Source: Colias croceus
Taxonomy: Eukaryota > Arthropoda > Insecta > Lepidoptera > Pieridae
NCBI RefSeq assembly: GCF_905220415.1
Contig: NC_059545.1
Location: 3,110,001-3,174,000, forward strand
DNA: 64,000 nt
Direction: 5' to 3'
How positions within the stretch are numbered: position 1 is the first letter of the stretch; each line of letters opens with the position of its first letter. Below are positions 22,801-33,100 of this stretch, piece after piece. Below the pieces are notes generated by a model that worked only from the letters and a program-made list of their open reading frames with translations, did no database searches and was not told the DNA's origin. The translations under genes were made by a program, and so were the position numbers.

Positions 22801-25164
22801 GTATTTTTGGTAACATAATATGATATCTTGCGATATTTTTCTTCCAGCGTCTCCGATGATCAACCATATCAAGTAGAATACGAGTGTGAGACAAATTCAC
22901 CGAAAAATATAACCGGTCGCAGAATTGTTGACATTGCATATTTTGTTAAACAATTACAACAACAAAAACACAATGCTCTTTTCAAGTGTGATTTCAGTTG
23001 TTTGGTTTTCGAAACAGAAAAGCGTACTGGTCTGGCATCGCAATTCCAATTCAAATGTAAGATTTGCATGACAACATTCAAAGTGTCAACCGACGACACG
23101 AGTAACGATAGTCGCTTAGATATCAACACTGCAGCAGTCTCAGGAATAGTGACATCTGGGATTGGGTACTCGCAATTCGAGGAAACAATGGCTGCCGTAG
23201 ATATTCCTATTTTTTCTGAAAAATTCTATGCCAAAATTCAAGACCAAGTTTTTAGTAAATGGGAAGCTACAGCAGTGGAGACGATGGAACGAGCTGCAAC
23301 TATTGAACGCAAATTAGCGATTCAAGAAGGGAATGTTTTCAATGGGATACCAGTTATTGATGTTTTTGCAGACGGTGCGTGGTGCAAACGTTCCTATGGA
23401 AATAATTATAAGGCACTGTCAGGTGTAGCTGCAATAGTGGGTAGAAAATCCGGGGAAGTACTTTACATAGGTGTCAAAAATAAATATTGCTTAATATGTG
23501 CAAGAGCAGAAAAACGAAAGGAAACTCCGAAAGAACACGTTTGTTATAAAAACTACGAAGGGCCATCTAGCGGAATGGAAGCCACAATCATATGCGAGGG
23601 TTTCAAGGAATCCGTCAATATGTATGGCCTGATATATGGCAACATTGTAGCAGATGGTGATTCGGCAACATATGCAAAAATATTAGCATCAAATCCGTAC
23701 TCTGGCTACGTCGTTACCAAAATAGAGTGCCGCAATCACATCTTACGAAATATGTGTAGTAAACTGCGTGTTCTGGGTAAAGATACTAAGTATCCAAAAG
23801 TTCTGCGTAAACTTATAACAGATAAAAACGTCATGACTATAAGAAAAGTCGTCACGAGTTCAATCAAACATAATAAAAATATTGTCAAAGATATTGCCAT
23901 AAGGAAAATCCATGAAGACATTACAAATTCTTTGAATCATACCTACGGGGATCATAGATGTTGCAAAGATTATTTTTGTAACAACGAGAAAGTAATTTTG
24001 GCTTCAACTGTGGTAGAACTTGAACAGTCAACGTTTTGGTTTAGGCTAAAGGTAATTTTGAATTCGGTGGCTGCAAAGTCTCGAAGTTTATTTGAAAATG
24101 TCGACACTAATTCTGTTGAAAGATTCAACAGCATAGTTGCGAAATTTGTGGGCGGCAAAAGAATTAATTTTTCGTCTCGTCGATCGTATCAGGCTAGATG
24201 CTCAGCTGCAGTTGTCGCGTTCAACACGAAACGACCTCTGTACACACTGCATAAAAAAATATTAGGAATGAGTCCCCAAGGTAGTCTAAGAAAAATAGAC
24301 GAAAGAAGAGAGCAAAAAAGAAGGCATGCCAATGCAGTTAAACGTAAAAAAAATAGATCTAAACAATTTGTTAAACAGAATGAGTATGGTACACAAGCAG
24401 CTGCGCCTGATATGTCACCTGATGAATACAACGCTGCATCTGCCGATTTTATGAAAAACTTGGAGATACTCGTAAATGACCGTGACGGTATACAGAAACG
24501 TACCACACAGCAACGTGAAAGCTCTGAATGGCTACAAATTAGGCGGTTAATGATAACTGCCTCCAACTTTGGAGGAATAATAAAGAGGCAAAAACATTTT
24601 TCTGCTCTTGTCAATAATATTTTGTATAAAGCAAATATTTCATCAATTGCATCTGTTGCTCATGGGATCAAAAATGAAAAATTTGCACTTCAACAACTGA
24701 GCAGCCAAGAAAAAATTCAAATTGACGATTGTGGACTCTTTGTGGACCATGAATTTCCTTTCATCGGTGCTACACCAGATGGTGTCGTTGGCAGAAACAC
24801 TATAGTCGAGGTAAAATGCCCTGTAGCAGCCTTTAGGATCGGCATGGAAAATGCCATCAAACAAAATAAAATCCAAATTTTAAAATATAATAAAAAGAGT
24901 GAACAAGTCATCATAAATAAAAATAGTAACTGGTACTATCAGGTTCAGGGGCAGCTAAGAGTGACGGGCAAGCAGAGGTGTATTTTTGGGATTTGGGGAG
25001 GAGAAGATGAAAAAATGGAAGTGGTTTATATTAAAAAAGATGACGAATTTTGGAAAAATAAAATGGAGCCCAAACTCATACATTTTTACAAAAATCACAT
25101 ACTTCCAGAGTTGGTAGATTCCCGCCGAAACCGTGGTATGCCTTTGAGAGAATGTGAAAAATAA
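19882..25164 (+). CDS. Four-exon Mutator-like transposase/YqaJ nuclease gene
   Basis: Predicted exons are 19882-19958, 21130-21240, 22645-22767 and 22848-25164. All donors are GTAAGT-type and all acceptors are pyrimidine-tract AG. Phases match at every junction, giving 2625 coding bases, 875 residues and no stop. The start ATG (MVNKKNSGKKMSR...) opens a basic N-terminus. A Mutator-like DDE region follows (VFADGAW D279, VADGD D373, the IECRNH C398/H401 pair, NTNSVERFN E528). A C-terminal YqaJ/lambda-exonuclease-type PD-(D/E)XK nuclease follows (ITASNFG, HGIKNE, GATPDG D748, VEVKCP E758/K760, YYQVQGQ). Such fusions occur in uncharacterised animal proteins. The role is presumably DNA transposition or nuclease activity in the nucleus; no terminal inverted repeats were found, so transposon versus domesticated gene is open. 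Confidence 0.8.
20283..20312 (+). repeat. tRNA 3'-half relic (B box)
   Basis: GCGGGTTCGAGTCCCGC forms a perfect 5-bp T arm with the B-box GGTTCGAGTCC, followed by CTCGTGATCG and a T run. No matching acceptor 5' strand, A box or anticodon arm was found upstream, so this is a fragment of a tRNA gene or a tRNA-derived SINE. Confidence 0.5.
20670..20907 (+). mobile_element. Helitron-like element in intron 1
   Basis: Starts A|TCTACACTAATATTATAAAG, contains AACTACTGGACCGATTTTGA and TGAAATTTGGCA, and ends GGACCGATAG|T, where the expected CTAG reads ATAG. Same family group as 3168-3417, 41159-41377 and 46548-46767. It interrupts the diverged repeat array, so it inserted after that array formed. Confidence 0.65.
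21434..22630. repeat. 171-bp tandem repeat, about seven copies, filling intron 2
   Basis: GACTTTATTAGGGCTAGAAC recurs at 21501, 21672, 21843, 22014, 22185, 22356 and 22527, always 171 bp apart. The first unit is diverged; units 2-7 are almost identical, with isolated changes such as CATCC for CAACC. The array makes up about 85% of the 1404-base intron. No ORF. The near-identity of inner units indicates recent expansion or homogenisation. Confidence 0.95.
22848..25164 (+). CDS. Exon 4: catalytic body of the Mutator-like/YqaJ protein
   Basis: This exon holds residues from 104 to the end. The open frame extends upstream to 22828 but has no ATG there. The acceptor TTTTTCTTCCAG|C at 22847 and the 80-base intron 3 give the real junction. 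Both catalytic cores are here, linked by a basic segment (EQKRRHANAVKRKKNRSKQ) that could be a nuclear signal or DNA-binding linker. CKIC and CLIC pairs may bind zinc. All expected acidic and lysine residues of both domains are present, with no frameshift, so selection or recent activity is likely. Confidence 0.85.
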
Positions 25165-25430
25165 TCTCGCCTATGTTATTGTATTATACTTATATGTATG
25201 GAAGTCCAATATAACGTAATTTGATTTTATATATCTGTTTAATTTACGAATTTATTATTTTGTATTATATTTTTTACTTATACGGTATACCACGATGTCA
25301 CATGTAACCTTACAGACTAACATACACACACACATATATATACATATATACTAGTGTCTTAAATTAGTACTCTTATGTTGTTTTGTTTCATGTCTTAATT
25401 TATTGTGTCTTATGTTTTAAAAATGGTTGC

Positions 25431-25436
25431 AATAAA
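25431..25436 (+). terminator. Likely polyadenylation signal
   Basis: AATAAA 267 bases after the stop codon of the four-exon gene; a second AAATAAATG lies at about 25461. The downstream sequence is T-rich. Confidence 0.5.
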
Positions 25437-26831
25437 TCTTATTTTGATTTGATAATGTTTAAATAAATGTATAAAAACAAATACCCGTTTTTAATTCCGA
25501 TACAATATTCAGTAGTATCTCTTTGGGATTACGTACCTATTCAACGGTGAAAGATTTCGAACCGGAAACGAACTCGGAAAGAACGAACCCACAGCCAAAA
25601 TTATAAAAGTATTTCTATAGCCCACATGTTTTTCTGATATAACCGTACCTGTATAACTGTAAAGTTTCATCTAAATCCGTCATTTTTTTTCCTGAAAGAG
25701 ATACATGAAAATAACTAGCTAAAAAACTTTACAGCTACACAACCCGATAGTTAATATTATGAAGAATTAATCGCATTTAAAATCCGTAAAGCATTTCATA
25801 TCTAAATGTATAACGTAGTAATCGCGTAATATAAATTTATTATTATGTATTTACAATGATTTTCTACTAATTTATGTAGTGACAATTCAATTCTAATCGT
25901 ATTTGCAACAAATTATATAAACAAAAAAAAAAATGGGCAATTGCAATATCTTATAGTTACAGTAATCGGACTTGTTCTAATAAACCCACTATGATCCCTT
26001 TACGTTCCATTGCCGCGGTACTCAGTTCTGACCGTGCGATATAATAATAATGCAAGGTTCGTTAACCCACGTTAGTTCCGTATATTTCCGACAACAAATA
26101 ATTTGCGTGGCGTGGCGAGGGGCTTCATCGTGCAGCGTCCCGCGCGCTCTTATGCTCCGCCCTGGGGGCGTAGCCCAAGAGGTGCACAAACACGGTTGTA
26201 TTTCGTCTTAAGTGAATTTTCACTTCTTGTGATAAATTGTTAGTCGTTATAAAGTAAATATTATCATTTGTTTACTAACGAAATATTGTTTCTAATAATA
26301 TGATAAACACATTTCATACTATCTAACAGGTAAAACGATACCTCAAGATGGAGACTCACGCTCTTACAAAATATATTTTCCACAAGGACATAAATTGTTG
26401 GAAGATAGAAGTTGCCTCTTAAACATTACACTGTTTCTTGTGTGTTCGCTTATAAAATGCTTTACGATGGACACAAATATTATTCCTTTTATGTTAAGGA
26501 AGTGTGTGATATTAGATACCTCTCTATATCTTGAGATCTTTATGGTTTCTTGGATAGCGAGCTATTCGCAACAACAATACGTAGACGGAATCAAGATAAT
26601 GGTTTTAGCTGCTAATTAAAGTTATAGCGGTGTACTAGAAAGTGCTTTGGAAGATCTAAGAGTGTTGTACGTTTTTAAGTAAATAGGCCGGCCTATTGAA
26701 ATCTTAAAATCACGAATGTGGATTTAGAGTTTCTTAAACTATATTTTTATAGCATAGGTATTTTAAATGATATAGGAATTTAGTGTAACTTCAAATGAGA
26801 GTTCATTTACATTGTATATTCTGATTAAAAA
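25437..26831. other. Non-coding stretch
   Basis: Holds the 3' flank of the transposase gene. A GC-richer block at about 26100-26190 (GCGTCCCGCGCGCTC, CTGGGGGCGTAG) is not assignable. No matching inverted repeat with the region 5' of the gene was found. Confidence 0.4.
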
Positions 26832-27094
26832 TAAAAATAAATAAATATTTCACGACAATTTTCACACACGGCACGATCTGATCCCATACTAAGCTTTCGC
26901 GCTTGTGTTACGGAAACCAGATGGCAGATAAACATACATATATAATTTTAAATAAATACTTATATAGATAAATTAACACCCAGACTCAGAGCAAACATCT
27001 ATGTCATCACACGAATGTTTGCCCCGGGTGGGAATCGAACCCACGACCTATGGCTTGGAAGGTAGGGCCACTACCAACCAAGCCAATCGGTCAG
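26832..27094 (-). mobile_element. tRNA-derived SINE
   Basis: On the minus strand it begins TGACCGATTGGCTTGGTTGG (A-box-like TGGCTTGGTTGG, 27074-27085), then a perfect B box GGTTCGATTCC (27031-27041). The body continues CAAACATTCGTGTGATGACA, GGTTTCCGTAACACAAGCGC and CTTAGTATGGGATCAGATCG. It ends in an AT-rich ATTTATTTATTTTTATTTTT tail. This is a common moth/butterfly SINE layout. Transcription would be by RNA polymerase III from the internal promoter. No clear target duplication was seen. Confidence 0.85.
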
Positions 27095-28798
27095 ATTGAT
27101 AAGTTTCTAGTTGTAATGTATTGTTATTTTGTGAATTTATTAACATGCATCTTGTTATTTGTTTCAGGTTACGTCTTCCTTCCAGTATGTGCAAACGGTG
27201 AGTTACATTTAAACATTTGTATATTAAAGCAAGTGCATACACATAGTTAATTACTGTGTTAACCAAATAATCCTCACGGAAAAAGAAATTCTCATATTCA
27301 ATCTTACAACATAATGCAGTACCTAGCAATAGGTACATATTTGTATCAAAATAATTTGTAATCAACACGGGCAAAATAAGCTTGCTACCCAATAATTTCC
27401 TAATCAACCGTATAGGTACCAAACATGAAGAATAACGTAACATCTCAACACCTATTCAGCTAATAAGGAATTAGAATATAGAATGACCACAGCCGCCCAC
27501 CCAACAATGAGTCAGGCCCACATTTGACATGATCGCATGACAAGTAGATGTCTCACTAGATGCCGAACAGCCAACAGGCACTACCGTATTGAACAGATCG
27601 TGCGGCACGCCTGCATAATGCGCGCTCGCATGCAGCGCCGATTTTTTTGTTGTACTAGGAATTTTGTTGCGGACGGTAGTTGTAGATGGTAGGTAGGTAG
27701 GTATTCCTGCTATTTTGCACCTTCGCGTTTCCATGTTTGAATTTTTATGTAGTTTATGGCGAGTTAAAGTTTATAGGCGGATAGAAATATAGAATGTTGG
27801 TATTTTGTGAAGTGCAGGGAGGTAATGCATTTGTGTTTTGTACCTAGGTTTTAAAATGGTATTTATATTTCTCTCAAGGAAAGTTTTGCTAAACAATTTA
27901 AGAACATCTAGATTTTGAAGTTCTGAGCAACATTGAAATTCTTAGCTTAATTTTTCGTGTTTTAAATAACTTATATTAAAAAGTAACAGTGTTAGAGCAA
28001 GCAAGCTGATGTGATGCTTGATTTAAATTACAGACGTCAGTATGACGTCAATATTTGAGTTAATTAAGATGACAAAACGTAGATTAATAGTGCAGTAGAT
28101 GATTGACGGGTTAAGTGAAAAATTTAATAATATGTTAAACTCATGACCAATAGCTGATATTAAGCTTATGATAGCATTATGGATTCGGATTATATTATAT
28201 TCTGGTATAATATTCCGTTGAAAGTTTAAAGAACATACAAAAATACAACTTTTTCTATATGTAGATTTTTCATTAGAACCACTTATTTGATTACCATACC
28301 TACCCTCTTTTAAGCACTATAAGTGCATTTAAAACTCCTTGTTTGCTTTCTAAAAGGAAGTTAGAAAATGATATCTCCCCGATACTTGTCTATGAGTACG
28401 GTATACCCAACCGCGAAAGCATGAACTGTTGCACATTTACGTTATGTAAATAAAAAACAAAGGGGTATAGTTTCCATGGTTACCCACGATGCATGTAACG
28501 GTAGCCGTTGGTACAATCGCGGCGATGCTTTTCTGTTTTAGAAATTGAGAGGTTCGCCAGTCGTGACATTTGTGAGCCTCATTCCCGATCTCGGCTCGTT
28601 GATTCTCAGTGTGTTGGAGGCTTGATGTTGCAGTTTCCGTGTTTGTGTCATTGTTTACCTTAAAGGTTATGAATTATGGAGGCAGCCGTGGTAACTATCA
28701 AATCGTGGCGAATATCTCTATTCGGTTTGCTAGTAGGGTTCCGTAAATAATGATGTGGAATTATTTATTTGTACTAGCTTAATACATTTTTACATTAT
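27095..28798. other. Non-coding stretch
   Basis: Open frames on both strands here show no family features, codon pattern or splice context. A short (GTAG)n run lies near 27690. GC-richer sequence at 28480-28640 may be regulatory. Confidence 0.4.
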
Positions 28799-28802
28799 TT
28801 AA

Positions 28803-28860
28803 CCCATTGAGCCCCGGACACAATAGATTTTCTATTGTGTCTGTGATTCCGGGGGCTGAG
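28803..28860. mobile_element. 58-bp TTAA-flanked miniature element
   Basis: TTAA duplications at 28799-28802 and 28861-28864 enclose a near-palindrome. The outer arms are CCCATTGAGCCCCGG and CCGGGGGCTGAG. The inner arms GACACAATAGA/TCTATTGTGTC are perfect with a TTT loop. TTAA plus CCC...GGG-type ends suggest a piggyBac-class miniature, unusually small. Confidence 0.55.
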
Positions 28861-28864
28861 TTAA

Positions 28865-30117
28865 TAATATAATAACACGTAGTATATTACGAATGAATGT
28901 TATAATGAATAGTTCAAACTTCAAAGTCTACCGTCGATACGCTATATGTTTTCCTACCTTCCATTAACTTTATAATAATTCATAATATGTTTCCTGAATC
29001 GATCCTTGAATAAATAAAATCATAAAATATTTTACTATCTGTATCTATCTAGATAAACTTGGATAAACTCACAAATCATTTCTTTCGCATTAAAGAAATT
29101 AACGCATATTGAAATCTAAGCAATTTCGATACTATTAAAACCATTAAAATTAATTAAAAACATTATTAATTGGCATACATAGCAACTGATACATAATTAT
29201 ACTTACAATCGAATGGGTAATAGAAAATGAATATTGTTTATACGTTTTGAACTGTGGCTACGACTCCGCCCGGTCGACACACCCCCTGTATCTTGTATCT
29301 AGTGATATTCATCTGTTATACGAGATATAATGCAAGGGTGAAGAAAGTACGTCAAATGGAGATTATGTTCTGAATATATAATTATTATTGCGGTGTCTTC
29401 TTGTTGGTATTGGAAACGAGCAATACTTAGATGTAATAAAAATAATGTACATATTTAAATTAAAAGGGACAGATCTTGGTCCAGAAATAGAAAATATTAC
29501 GAAAGATAAATTTTTACTAGGTAGGTAGATATTGATTGAAGGAATAGTAAACCCAGTCAGTATACGGATGTACGTCCAAGTTTTAATATTTATTGATCAG
29601 TAAGTAAGATAGCACAATAGAGCGAATCTATATATAACTACATTTTTATAAGATACTGTAATAATAGCGTACAGTCAGTAGACTCGAATGTATCGGAAAA
29701 TTTGAGCTATCTATTTGTAAAAGTTTATTCATTTATAATTGGAATACTCTTCTCCAAAATATAAAATATTTCTTGAATTTCCATACATTTAAATATGAAT
29801 TAATAAACACGACTTCCAATTAACAGTGGTAATTGAATAAAACACGATCGCAGATAGCTTATTGAAATAAACAAGTTACATTATTTATTATTCAACTAAA
29901 TGAGATTATAATTGTATAGGAGATGTAATAATTTAAAACGAGTGAATTAAATAACATAATGAATTTATGATATAGGATACAATGACGCAGAAAAATGAAA
30001 CCTAAATTGATGAACCTTTTCAAATTTAAGACATAGAATTTTATTGAGGTGACTTGTTTTTTTTTTATTTAACGTTAATTTGCCAGTGTCCATTCTATAG
30101 GGGCTCTTCTGACCGAT
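28865..30117. other. Non-coding AT-rich stretch
   Basis: No supported exon or repeat. The last 60 bases before 30118 (GGGGCTCTTCTGACCGATAT) could be 5' flank or 5' UTR of the Dong-like element. Confidence 0.4.
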
Positions 30118-33100
30118 ATAATAATAATTAGCATGCGAACCATCGGCGACAGGGGGCTGAACAGGAGAAGCCCTCTCCGTAACAACACAACAAATGAAAA
30201 TCCCTCATCATCTGCATCATCCCCAAAATCATTATTTTCCTCCCTCCAATCATCCCCAATCTCTTATACCAATCATCTTTCACCTTCATCATGCTCATCT
30301 AACTATTCTAGTTCTATAACAACCGAGGATGTTGTGCAGGAGGCAACCTGTGCCGAAATACCTGCACCCACCAACGTTGAAAAACGTGCCCGCAAGAAAT
30401 GGACAGATGAAATGAATATCTTTATCTTGCGCACATATTTTACTCTCACTTTATTAGAATCTGATACGAACACATATTTACCAGCATTACACACATCATT
30501 CATACAACAGTTCCCACAAATGCAAGTCAGCAGACAACGTATAGGCGACCAACGCCGAGCTATTATACGCAACAACTTACTTAATCAAGATAAAGTACAG
30601 GAAATCCGTAGAGAGGTTGAAGTATTTTTATCAAATCAAAACAATTCTGCTACTCCAGCTAATCCCGTTTCACTTAACAGAGAGAACTCAGGCCAAAGAA
30701 TGAGATGGTCAAATGCAATAAACGAAAGTATAATGTATCATTACTATGCAATCACTAATTTAGAAACCAATAGAACGTCTTACATTCAACCTCTGCATCA
30801 AGCTGTTATATCTAAACATCCTAATATTTCGCATGTATCCGAACAACGTATATCTGATCAACGTAGAGTCATAATTAATAACAAACTCATATCTGATACC
30901 CGATTGCAAGAAATAAGAAACGAAGTAGCTAGTACACTATTGCATCTTGAGCAACAACCACAAGATGAAATCACTAATGAGACACCAGTTTCCTATCAAT
31001 ATATTAATACAGCTGCTAGTATTGAAGGAGTTTTAAATGATGAAACTACTATTCTTTCTTGCAATTTGCTCGCAGAAAATGAAGCGGAGGCCCATAAAGA
31101 AACTTCAATGTTTGTTTCTTCAGATGTTGAAAATACTTTTATTAATACTTTAGATACATTTAAAAACACTGACCCTACACAAAGACCATCAATCCCTAAG
31201 CAAAAAATAACCAGAAAACTAGCTCATTTAGTCAACTTCATTAATCACACCATACTACCTAAGTACTGTCGAGAGGATACAGACTTTTCCAACCTCCAAG
31301 AAATTATTTACTCCGCAGCATACACAGCCGCTACGCACAATGGATCGAAAATTAGAAATAACCCCATTCATACACCACATAAGCATAAAACTCCACTCTG
31401 GCAGGTTAGATTGGAAAAAAGAATTGAAGACTTCCGAGTCAAAATTGGCAGACTCACCGAATACATTAAAGGAAACAGCAGCCCAAGATTAAAAAGACAT
31501 ATTGAATCGATTAAACGCAGCTATAAAATTCACTCTCAGCACGAAAATGAAAATACAGATCTTTCACATTTCTTAGATACCCTGAAGCAGAAACTTAGCG
31601 CTTTGTCCAGTAGGCTACGTAGGTATAAGCAAACTACACTGAGGAAATCTCAAAATACCCATTTCACTATGAATGAAAAATCTTTCTATAGGAACTTTAA
31701 TCAATCTTCTTCAGAGCCACGCGACGAGTTAGATGAACTACCGAATCCTGAAGATGTCCATGGTTTCTGGTCAGATATTTGGGCGAAACCAATTCAACAC
31801 AACCCCGCAGAATGGATTAAAGATGAAAAAGACAGTCTTATCGACGTATTAGACATGAAATATGAAGATATCCCTATTGAATTGTTTCGGTTTGTCATAG
31901 GAAAGACACACAATTGGAAAGCTACTGGATCTGATAAGTTACACAATTACTGGTATAAAAAATTTACTGCCGTCCACCATTTGTTATTAACTCATATAAA
32001 CACTTTTATTAAATCACCCGAATCAATGCCTAAATATATTACTCAAGGAATAACCGTCATGATACCTAAAGACAAATCAGACCCAAAAAATCCCGCAAAG
32101 TACAGACCAATCACATGCCTACAAAATATATACAAAATTATCACTTCATGTATAAGTCAAATAATGTATCAGCACCTAGAAAAATATAGCATAATAGCAG
32201 AAGAGCAGAAAGGATGTCGTAAAAGGACTCAGGGATGTAAAGAACAGCTTGTTATTGATTCAGTGGTTTCAAAGCAGGCATACAACAAGAAAAGAAATAT
32301 ATATACAATGTACATAGATTACCAAAAGGCATTTGACTCGGTCCCCCACAGTTGGCTAATATATATACTCGAACACTACAAAATAGATCCTACACTTATA
32401 AATTTTTTACGAAGCATTATGAATAATTGGCAGACAGTTTTAAGACTCCACACACAAACTAAATTTACAGAAACAGCGCCCATAAGTATTCGCCGTGGTA
32501 TATTTCAAGGGGATGCTCTTAGCCCTCTTTGGTTTTGTTTAGCATTAAATCCGCTTTCTAATTTATTAAACAAGGCTAATGTAGGTTTCCGTTTAAAATA
32601 CAACAATAATCAATTCATACTTACACATTTAATGTACATGGATGACATAAAATTATACGCTTCAAATTTAGCTGAAATCAACAAGTTAGCAGATATAACG
32701 CAAGTTTTCTCTTCCGACATACGTATGAATTTCGGTATTGATAAATGTAAGATACAGAGTGTTAAACGAGGTAAATTAGAATCGAATTCATACACTTTAC
32801 ATAATGACGAAGTTATCCAGCCAGTAGACAACCAAATAGGATATAAATATCTAGGCTTCTACCAAAATCAAAATATTCTCCATAAACAGGTTAAAATCGA
32901 AATTGAAAAATGCTTTAGAGCTAGATTACATAAAATATTGAATACACATCTTAACGCTAAAAATATTGTCAAAGCTATTAACTCCTTTGCTATACCTATC
33001 TTAACTTACTCCTTTGGAACAATTAACTGGTCTCAAACACAACTAAAAAAGCTTCAACGAATTATAAATACTTTAAGCACTAAATACCGTAAACACCATC

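Noticed and set aside
22828..22847. Translation start at the beginning of the long ORF at 22828
   Set aside because: There is no ATG there; the bases are intron 3 with a pyrimidine tract and AG acceptor, and upstream exons join in phase.
27021..27094. Functional tRNA gene on the minus strand
   Set aside because: It has a B box and an A-box-like start, but it continues into a SINE body and AT tail, and no clean cloverleaf with acceptor stem could be drawn.
27471..27734. Minus-strand 87-codon ORF
   Set aside because: No recognisable domain or start context; composition follows local GC content.
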